From the NCBI GenBank assembly GCA_003254885.1, contig QANT01001047.1, positions 1 to 24,233 on the forward strand: DNA of 24,233 nucleotides, given 5' to 3'. Each line of letters begins with the position of its first letter. The first letter of the stretch is position 1. The translations under genes and the position numbers were made by a program. The DNA is from Purshia tridentata. Lineage: Eukaryota > Streptophyta > Magnoliopsida > Rosales > Rosaceae. The notes under the pieces are model-generated. The model was not told the origin of the DNA. It was given only the letters and a program-made list of their open reading frames with translations, and did not search any database. Below, one piece after another: positions 1-9,700 of the stretch.

Positions 1-677
1 ATATTGATAATTTAGCCTTTAGATTAAAAATGCTTTATCTTAGCCAATAGATAGAGCATTGTCATACACTTATTAAGTTTATTTATAATTTTGTGTTAAA
101 TTATGTGATCATATTTTGTTTATTCATATTCAAGCAATTTTCTAAAAAAGTATATTAACAAAATTAATATTTTAAAATAAATTAGGTATTAGGTAGGCCA
201 TTAACGAAAATGTAATTTCTTAAAATATATCATTGATTATTATGGGATATGAAATTATGCATTGACCTATTTGTAATTTAGAAATATTTTATTGATTTAT
301 TTGTAATTTTCTATATAAAAAAGATATTGTGTGATTAATGAGGGTATGTTTAATTAAATTTCCCATTAGATAATTTATATTTTTTTATTAAAGTATGGAG
401 ATACTATGGAGTTACTTTTAAAAAAGTTGGGGTCCAATAGAGCACACTTTTTTCTAACCAGAGGAGATATTCGATTTTGCGACTTCTATAAGAAAAATAT
501 AACTAAACCATGTTTGGTTATATCTGTTGTTGATGAGTTGAGATTTAATTTGCCAAAATTCATTAAAATTTTAAACCCGACCAAATTGCATTGGATTAAG
601 CGGATTCAATTTTAAAAAAAAAAAAATGGAAGAATTTTCAACACCTACTTCGAACGGCTTCTGATTAACCTAGGACT
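1..677. other. AT-rich upstream intergenic region
   Basis: No gene is supported here. The stretch is strongly AT-rich. A 19-bp unit starting ATTGA and ending TTTGTAATTT occurs at 261-279 and again at 291-309 with slight change. A TATA-like string CTATATAAAA lies at 311-320, but it is about 460 bases before the start codon of the protease gene, so it may not be the promoter used. A short open frame at 406-615 has no recognisable features. Confidence 0.6.
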
Positions 678-783
678 TTAACCACACTCTTTCTCCGAAG
701 TCTTTCTGTGTGTCTGTCTCCCGCGGTGTTGTTTGGTAGAAAGAGAAAGAGAAGGAGAAAACTGAAAAGAAAGGAAATTCGGA
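678..783 (+). promoter_or_regulatory. Probable 5' leader of the PXM16-like gene
   Basis: The sequence changes from AT-rich intergenic DNA to a CT-rich stretch (about 684-720) followed by a GA-rich stretch (about 738-778), a composition common in plant 5' untranslated leaders. The start codon at 784 has G at -3 and G at +4 and reads ATGGC, a good plant context. No clear TATA box lies within 60 bases upstream, so the transcription start is inferred only roughly. Confidence 0.4.
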
Positions 784-3700
784 ATGGCAGTGGGGAAGGA
801 AGACATAGTGAAAGCCCGTACGGACAAGAGAGAGTACAGGAGGGTCGTCCTTCCTAACTCCCTTGAAGTCCTCCTCATCAGCGATCCTGAAACTGACAAG
901 GCAAAACCATCCCTCTAATGCTCATTTCTCATGGCCTGCTTTTTCTTTTTTCCTTTTTAATTTGTTTCTGTTAATTCAATACGTTTGTTATTGCCAAATT
1001 CACAGTCACATTTCTCATGGCCTGCTTTTTCTTTTTTCCTTTTAATTTGTTTCTGTCAATTCAATACGTTTGTTATTGCCAAATTCACAGTCTCTGGGCC
1101 TGTGCATATACTATTTATTTATTTATTTGTTTATTTCTTATTTTCTCAGTGTGCTGCTTCCATGGATGTCAGTGTTGGTTCTTTCAGCGACCCTGATGGC
1201 CTGGAGGGCCTTGCCCATTTCCTTGGTAACTTTAATTTTTCAATCACTATTTTTCTTTTGTTCTGGTATTTTGATATTATATTTGGTATTTACATTTCCT
1301 TTTGCATAAAAACTTTCAATAAAAAAGAAGGCACTTTAAGTTTATTCTGATGCCATTTGGTTTAGCAGTGGCTATTATTAATATTGGTACACAGTAGATT
1401 CTATAATAATAGAACGTGGGCCTGTTTTGGATTAGTGAGAAACACTGAATAGAGCCTACAGAGGTTAATATATCTTATATTGATCACTGAAGGAGTTTTT
1501 TTAAAGGTGAACTAGAATATGAGTTTGTTTTCCTAGAAATTATAGATACTGTTTTTTATTATATATTTGCATGACTTATCATTTGCAAGATGAAGCCTTT
1601 GATGATGGGGTTGAATAGCGTAAGCTATTTCGTGACTTTCTTTTTTGGAATATTGCTCGTGTTTTGTTGCAGAGCATATGCTGTTTTATGCTAGTGAAAA
1701 GTACCCTTTGGAGGACAGTTACTCGAAGTACATCACGGAGGTACTTCCTGTCAAAATTCACAGCCCACGCATGGGCCTTTTGAATTTCATTCTGCAGCAG
1801 CTTTCAATATATTTTTGTTAGTTCCACTATTCTTTTTTATATCTTCCCACTTCTGTAAGATACTTTTGTTTCAATGCTTCTTTACAAACCTGTCCCTCAG
1901 GGATTCTCCAATTTGAGAGAGCCTCTTTGTCAGAGAAATGTTTATTATTATATTGTATTGGTGGTATTATGGAAGTACCGAATTATGAAGATAATGGTTA
2001 ACGTATTCTGTTGTAGTGCATATCTGGTTCACTTATCTTTCTGATAAGGTGTCCTCTTAAGATTGCTTACTTATGTTGTTTTTCTTCAACCTCTTCAACC
2101 TCTGTGGTTTATCTTCCTGGTGCATAGCATGGAGGAAGAACAAATGCTTTCACAGCTTCTGAGCACACAAACTATTATTTTGACATTAATGCTGATGGTT
2201 TTGAAGAGGCTTTGGACAGGTAGAAGCTGCTTTTCCTTCTATTGGCTGCTATTTTCATTGTTGCAATTCCGAAAATTGAACTTAGTGTTGGTGTGTGATT
2301 CATTGTCCAGATTTGCTCAGTTCTTTATTAAACCATTGATGTCAGCTGATGCTACAATGAGGGAAATTAAAGCTGTTGATTCTGGTTAGCTCTTCCATTT
2401 TTTCATCTTTTGATACTTTAATATTCATTTTTATTTATAATTATTTAATGACTACTGTATGTTTGGTGTTACAGAGAATCAGAAAAACCTGTTATCTGAT
2501 GGCTGGAGAATGCACCAGGTATGAGTTACTGCCTATGGATAGTCTTTTTATGACTGCAAGATGCTTAATATTACTGATCTGAAATGATATTATTCATATT
2601 CCAGCCTACATTTATTTATTTTTATTTTCTTTAGCTTTTAAGGAAAAGTATATCTTGGAAATAGTTCTATGAGCTATTTTGATATTATGGTTCCATTAGC
2701 CTATCAATAATGCATAATTTGAGATTAGTCGTGATTTCCATCAATGTAAGTAAGTTTGCATCTAGTGATTGTTGAATATTGTAGCTGCAATGGGAGTTTT
2801 TGAATTAATTTCATTTGGTAGGGTGAAACTATTATGCTCTTGTAACTTATGTATCTTGTTTTTTTTTTTTTTTTTTGGANTTGTTTTTTTTTTTTGGGAG
2901 AAGAAACAAGTTCTGATGGAGATATAGGAAGTGGCACTTTGAGCTTATTACGTTGATACAGTAAATATAGTGCCTATCAAGATTAGGATGTGCTTTGTTT
3001 TTTCTGCTGACCAAGATAAGAAAAGAAAAAACAGAAGAAAAAATTTTCAAATTTTTCTTTAGTTTTTTTGGATGAATGAATGAAATTTATTCAACCAAAA
3101 GTACTGCAAAGTAGAAGTACACACTAGCAGCTAATGCTGTGTGCAAGCAGATTCATTACAAATTACAATGCAAAGGTAAACTAATAGAAGAACTCAACAA
3201 GCAATAGTAAAATATCGTCATAGCAGAAGAGTTAACAGTTAGTGCCCAATTTGCACAGATTCTTCTATTACTCAGAATCTTTAAAAGAATGATGAGCTTT
3301 AACCCCCAGTTGGAGAAGACTCTCTTAGTCAGGTCCTCCACTGAACTGTAAGAATTAGAAAAACACCTTCCATCTCTGTCTTTCCAGAATAGTAGATATG
3401 GGCAGTCCATGCGGGTTTGCGAAACAAAGTAGCTAACCACCTATGCTTAAGTTTCTTTTAACAAGTATGAAACAATGCTTATATATTTGTAGATTCTAAT
3501 AATCATTTTTCTTTCAAGCATAAGTTCTTCAAGTGAATTATACCATGTTGCTTTTCACATATAATATTCTATCAATGTTTCTATGTCTTCTACAGATGTC
3601 TCACCCTTTTTCTACATGAAATTTCTCTGTACAGCTTCAGAAACAGCTAAGTGTGGAAAGTCATCCGTACCATAAATTTAGTACAGGTCAGCATTTAACT

Positions 3701-6700
3701 CGGTATTTTAATAAAAATTTGCTTTGACTCAAAGGTCATAAGAAAGAAGAAGCAAACTATTATGTGCAAGCTGCTCTGTAGTTAATCATGTTTAGTCTTT
3801 TAACCAATGTGTAAATCAGAATGGTGGGTCTTGCTTCACTCTTTTAAGGGTTTTGGGTAAAACATGTCATTTATTGTCTTTCACCATTTTACCTAGTGTA
3901 ACTCTACGTGCATGGCCTCACATTGAGGCCAGACTTGTTTTCTTTCTATTAGGGTTAAAGGGAAATTAATTTAGTTTGTTGGAAAGTTGCTTATGATTTG
4001 GCACTAGTATATTTAATCCCTATTAAACACCAAGTATTGATAAGAGGAAGTTGATATGCTTGTTTTTTTTTTTTTTTTTTTTTTTGTATTACAACTTGAT
4101 TGGGATGGATGGGTGGAGTTCAAGTCTCATACGGGTTAAGGCAATGATTTTTGTTCATAAACTTGGGAAATAGGGTTTGGTGGTGATGAGCTTTCATCTC
4201 TAAAATGTCTCTTTACCCCAGTTGGTTTAGAGTAGCACTGTTGTGAAAATAATCTTTGGAGGGTGGTCTACTTGAGGTATGAGGAACAGAGGGGAGGGTG
4301 GAGTTGATTAAAATTTGAAATTCTAATGGAATTAGTGTGCTGAGACTTGAGAGCATAAGAAGTGCACTGGTTTTGCAAAGAATATTTGCATTTAAGTTGA
4401 TATCTTAAATTTTTTTTTTTTTTGTTTGTGAACAAGATATAATAAATTTATTATTGAAGGAAGAAATTAAAATACAAGATAGACAAGAAGGTCCATCTGA
4501 AACATGCCATCTCAGTGCAAACCAGAATATCTTAAATTTTTTTTTTTTGTGAACAAGATATAATAAATTTATTATTGAAGGAAGAAATTAAAATACAAGA
4601 TAGACAAGAAAGTCCATCTGAAACATGCCATCTCAGTGCAAACCAGCTCCCCCAAACCAACAAGACTAAACCGGAGAGCACTTAGTTTAAGATAGCAAAC
4701 CAATCAGAATAAATCAACCTAAAAGGGACATCCTTAAAATATTTAGACAATGAAGCCCAAAGTGAATAGGTTGGTATTCTGGAGTTTTGTTTACTTTTTT
4801 TAAAGGTGTTTTGGGCCAGTAGATATCTTGAAAGATTTATTCCTTCTATAGTTCTATTATCCTTTAGCACTGTGAAGTGTGAACAAGGGAGCAATGATGG
4901 CTTTTTTTATTTTAGATTTTTAAAGTAAGCTTTTTTCCTTTTAATTTTTTTGAAAATTTATAAAATGTTCATTCAGTTATGCAAATATGATTCTGTAACT
5001 GATTGTATGTTGGACATATGGTTTCTAGGTTAGAGGATTTCTGTCGCTTGGGAACTAGTCCCTTGTTTGACATGGAATGTTCGAAGAGAGTGGAGTATTG
5101 GGCCATTTCGAATGTGTGTAGCTTCCCATCACAAAAACATAGCTGGAAATCTTGATGTTGGTTGCTTCATTGTTTTGAATCTTTCCCACACATGTCCTAT
5201 AAATAAAAAAAATAAAAAATTCCCATGTGTGGGTCTTGCGATTATTCTTGCGTATGCCTCCTGCGTAATAGGATCACTTCCCGTTTCTTTGGTGTTCTAT
5301 CTAATTAATGCTATTACTTATTCAAGTAAATATTTGCATTGATGGACCAGTTACCAACTTAAGAATTGATGCAAGAGCTATCTATAATTTACCTTCAATT
5401 GTCATCTTTTGATTTGATTGTCTAAGATTAGAATCAGATGATAGAGAAATTGTGCATTCTTGGAGTCTCTTCACATGCTTCTGCATTTCTTACCCCATCA
5501 TTTACATGCTCAGTGTTTGTCTATTAATTTTGGTTGGATTGCTTCAAGCTTGCCGGATGATGCAGGACAGGAGCACAGGCTGCTGTCTTGCTGATAATTA
5601 GGGCAAACGACTAGAATAGACAGATTTTCCAGCAACAAACAGTGGAGAAAATAGAGATTTAAGCTATAGAATCAAATATGGAATGTTGATACATGATTTC
5701 TAAGGTTTCGGAGCCCAAAAGAAACTCTCAAATCTGAATTATCAGAAAAATGTAATGCATAAACTGTTTATTACAACTTAAGCTTTTAGCTTATATAGGG
5801 AAACATAAACTTAAGATGACTAGGAAAGCATAAACCTAAGATGAGTACGAAAGCATAAACCTAAACTAACTAGGAACACAAAAGACTTAGCTAACTGAAA
5901 AGGCATGAAGGCAAATCCTTATAGATTAAGTTCTAATAATCAAGAAACTAGACTCCTAAGCAAACTAGGAAAAGAAAATTGGAAAGTTACTAAATTTTGC
6001 AAACCCTACCAGATGCTCTGTATCACTGGAGCTATGTAATAATCCTACACATTTGACATGTGTGCAGCCTCTCTTAAGAATAATCCTTTCTGCTTACTTC
6101 TTTGTGATGATTGGAGTCTTTATCACTCATTTTTGAGTATATACGACTTATTTTATAGTATTTCAGACTCACTCTATGTTGAGTTCAGGATCCAACTTCA
6201 CCTTATTTACTCAAATGTAAGAGAAGAATCATAAAATTAACAACTTGGAAACTCCTAAATAATGCAATATGTGATGTTTAAAAACTATTGTAAACTTCAT
6301 ATGACAAATGTCATTTATCTAATAAGTGAGAAGATTGTGAGGTTCAAGTGCCCAAACAGTCCTCCTATGTGAAATTGTTTCCATTCACTCATATTCAGCT
6401 ATTTATTCTCCCTGTGTCTTGAGTTAATCTAGGATGACTCTTCTCTCTGAGATTTTATTTTATTCTAATTTGTTTCACTTTTAATTTCTTTTGACTGGCT
6501 GCTGCTGAATTCCAATTTCTTTTCTGCCTGGTGGGATTGTGGAAATTTTATAGAGGCTATTTTCATAAGAATAACACTGTGTATTCTATGTTGGGGCACA
6601 GAATGTTTACCATGTCTTTTATTGTGCCTGATCTTTTCACTCATTCAGGTAATTGGGATACTCTGGAGGTTCGACCAAAAGCAAAAGGGTTGGATACCAG

Positions 6701-9700
6701 ACGTGAGCTTATTAATTTCTATGAAGAATATTATTCAGCTAACCTCATGCATCTGGTCATATATGGAAAAGGTTTGTAGCCACATTCATCTATAACAATC
6801 AAGTTGAGTTGCCTTGTGGTTAAGTTGAATCATTATCATTGTGGATGTTTTCAGAAGACCTTGATAAAATTCAAGGCCTTGTAGAGGATAAGTTCAAGGA
6901 AATTCGAAATATCGACCGTAGCTGTCTTCGTTTTTCTGGTGAACCTTGCACATCAGAACATCTACAGGTATTCATGGTTCTGCTAAATTTTTTATGCTGA
7001 GTTAAAGGGTTGCTTTATCACTTTTTCCAGAAATTGTTGCTGATGAGGAGAAAACACTTTTGAAGGTCCTATATTTATATGGATAATTAATTGTTGCTTT
7101 TCTCTTCTATGTTTCAGATTCTTGTGAGAACTGTCCCAATAAAAGAGGGTCATAAGTTGAAACTTGCGTGGCCAATAACTCCAGAAATTCACCATTACAA
7201 GGAAGCACCATGCAGGTATCTTGGCCATCTTATTGGCCATGAAGGAGAAGGATCTTTGTATCACGTCTTGAAAACTTTGGGTGAGTTTTGCACTATCTGT
7301 TACATACTTCAGATAATGAATTTCTAGCAGATGTTATTTGTACTTGGACTTTTGAAGGCATTAATGTGGTCACAATTTTCATTGCCATGCCTTCGTAGAC
7401 TTCCTCTTGGGGTTTAGAAGATATAACTTTTTTTGTTAATGAAATTATGAGGATTGGACTGAAGCCTATAATGATTATCATGCATTTAGTTTGGACACAG
7501 AATTCTTGCTTCTTCTTATCACACATAAACAGCTTGCAATTTTTCTTTTCTTTTTGGGATAGGAAACAAGACTTCTTAATGAATGAAATTGTAGAATACA
7601 GAGGACAAGATCTCTTCTGAACTTGCATTTTGATTTACATAGACATGGAAAGAGCTGTTATTTATATAGATGCAGATCCCTTTTTAACTCACCTGATGTG
7701 GCAACTTCTGTCCAGCAAATTTAACTCAAATTTTTCCTTTTTTTTTTCAAGGAAAAGCTAGTTTCATTTATTTGTTTTAAAAAAAATTGTAGGATGGGCA
7801 ACAGGTTTGTCTGCAGGCGAAGCAGATTCGACTTTGGACTTTGCTTTCTTTAAAGTTGACATTGATCTCACAGACGCGGGTCATGGTTAGTTTATTTTTG
7901 TTAATTTGATTTTGTTGTATTCTTATTGCTCCAAACCTCTTCCCCTCCCTATTTAGGCTTTATTTCATTTCTTCTAAGAATTTTTCGCATGTATTTGAGA
8001 CAGACTGGAAAACATATCTAACTTATTCTTATGTAGGGTGGCATTTTTTAACGTGGATTATAGTTTTTTTAAATGTAAAAGATCTTTTGACTGTATTGCA
8101 GAGCACATGCAAGATATAGTAGGCTTGCTTTTTAAATACATTTGCCTCTTACAGCAGTCTGGTGTCTGCAAATGGATTTTTGATGAGGTATGCTGTTTGC
8201 ACATGTATTCTAATTTATGGAATTACTGATGCATAATACATTTCTCTTTTACTGCGGATCTCTAGCAGATAGTTGAGAAACCAGTGCCATTTGTCTGGAT
8301 GCTATTTTTATTTTCTTAGGGTCCATTTTGGATACTTAGTGATACTTGAAAATGATCTCAAATTTCATTTGTCATAATCGTACTACAGAAACATCATAGT
8401 GCCATATAGTGTTTTGGCATTGTAGAAAATTAGCAGTTATCCTTGCAAGTATTGCTAAAAACTTGGAAATTTTTTGGGGAATAAATAAGAATTTATTAGA
8501 GATAGGCTAAGGGGATGTCAGCTCATGTGCACAAGCCGTGAACACAGATAGCGTTTAAAAACATGAAGAGAACAAACATGCTACTGAATCTGCAGGGAGG
8601 AGAGGAGTCCATCTAGTTCATTCAAACAATCATCTCCCAACATGTACTTTGATTGCATGATAGAATTTTCACCCCGTTTGAAGCTTGACTTTTCCCCCCC
8701 ATCCAAACATCACCAAAAGATGGATAATGGAATTGCACTGCAAACTAACTGAGCAAGGCAAAATTATATCACCCCAATCTAAGAAAGCAGATAGCCCATA
8801 ACACCTATGCCATCGGGCAGTGTTACAGAAGTTGACTGTCTTCTCTACCATCTTAAACAAATAATTCCTATTAGAAAAATCATACCTCTTAACCTCATAA
8901 AATCAACTGTAAATTTTTGTTAGAAGTTTCATTCCATGTTTAAAATGCTACCTTTACTGGTTCACTTGCTCACCGCACCTCCTTCCAAGGAAACAAAATT
9001 TGAGGTGATCCCTGTAATGGCTAGTAAAATGCTTTCTTAACCACCTCCTCTTCGTCATTTCTAATCTTAACCTCATACAACATTTTCAGGAAAAGTTTGC
9101 AAACAAATCCATCTCCTAATAGTTTTCCGATAAGAAATGGAATCAATTAACATCATTCGCATATTTCTTCTTGGCTAAATTACACCTATAGTCTCTGTAG
9201 TTTCAATTTTGGCAATAGAGGGCTTGTAGTTCACTTTAGCTTGCAATTAACCACATTTCATCAATTTTATCAACTTAAAAAACTAAAATATGTTGTGACT
9301 TGCATGTGATAATTACGTGCAGGGGTAAAATTGACCTTCCAATATGATTGTTGGTGCCAAGTCATCTTTCCATTTGCTCAGTTAATAAAATTGATGAAAT
9401 GTGGTTAATTGCAAGCTAAAATAAACTACAAGCCTTCTATTATCAAAAGTAAAACTACAGAGACTAAATGAAAACTAGAGGGACTGTAGGTGTAATTTGG
9501 CCTTCATTGTTTATCATGCATTGCCACAAACTATTTGGCTCACCATTCTATCTCCCAACTTTTTGGTGCATTGAATTTGAGTTGATGGGTTGAGTTCTTC
9601 AATTGCTCTACAAGAATAATGAAATCATTTGAAATTTTACGGAAAATACCTGACAATGAAGTTAGATGCTCTCATCTTAATTATTTAGCATAAATATGAT

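Larger units (their letters stand above)
3687..6648 (+). other. Intron 7, the largest intron (2962 bp)
   Basis: It separates the exon ending in ACAG (Gly175 split) from the exon starting GTAATTGG. Contents seen: a perfect 8-bp-arm hairpin at 3913-3931, a 23-base T-run at 4063-4085, a 127-bp tandem repeat of a retroelement tail at 4400-4646 with its extension to about 4894, a 10-bp-arm inverted repeat at 5185-5233, and a 25-bp triplet repeat at 5799-5872. The open frame at 5067-5342 has no recognisable family. Confidence 0.7.

Noticed and set aside
311..320. TATA-like CTATATAAAA as the protease promoter
   Set aside because: It is about 460 bases upstream of the start codon and would place several ATGs in the leader. 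The CT/GA-rich leader at 684-778 suggests a nearer start.
678..899. Open frame on the - strand opposite exon 1
   Set aside because: It is the antisense shadow of the protease exon 1 and leader, with no family features and no promoter.
5067..5342. 91-codon open frame in intron 7
   Set aside because: It starts with ATG but has no recognisable domain and lies inside an intron of a gene whose flanking exons join perfectly. It is more likely chance or old repeat DNA.
8038..8229. Separate small ORF around exon 12
   Set aside because: Its conserved part is exon 12 of the protease (8102-8187); the rest is intron sequence read through.
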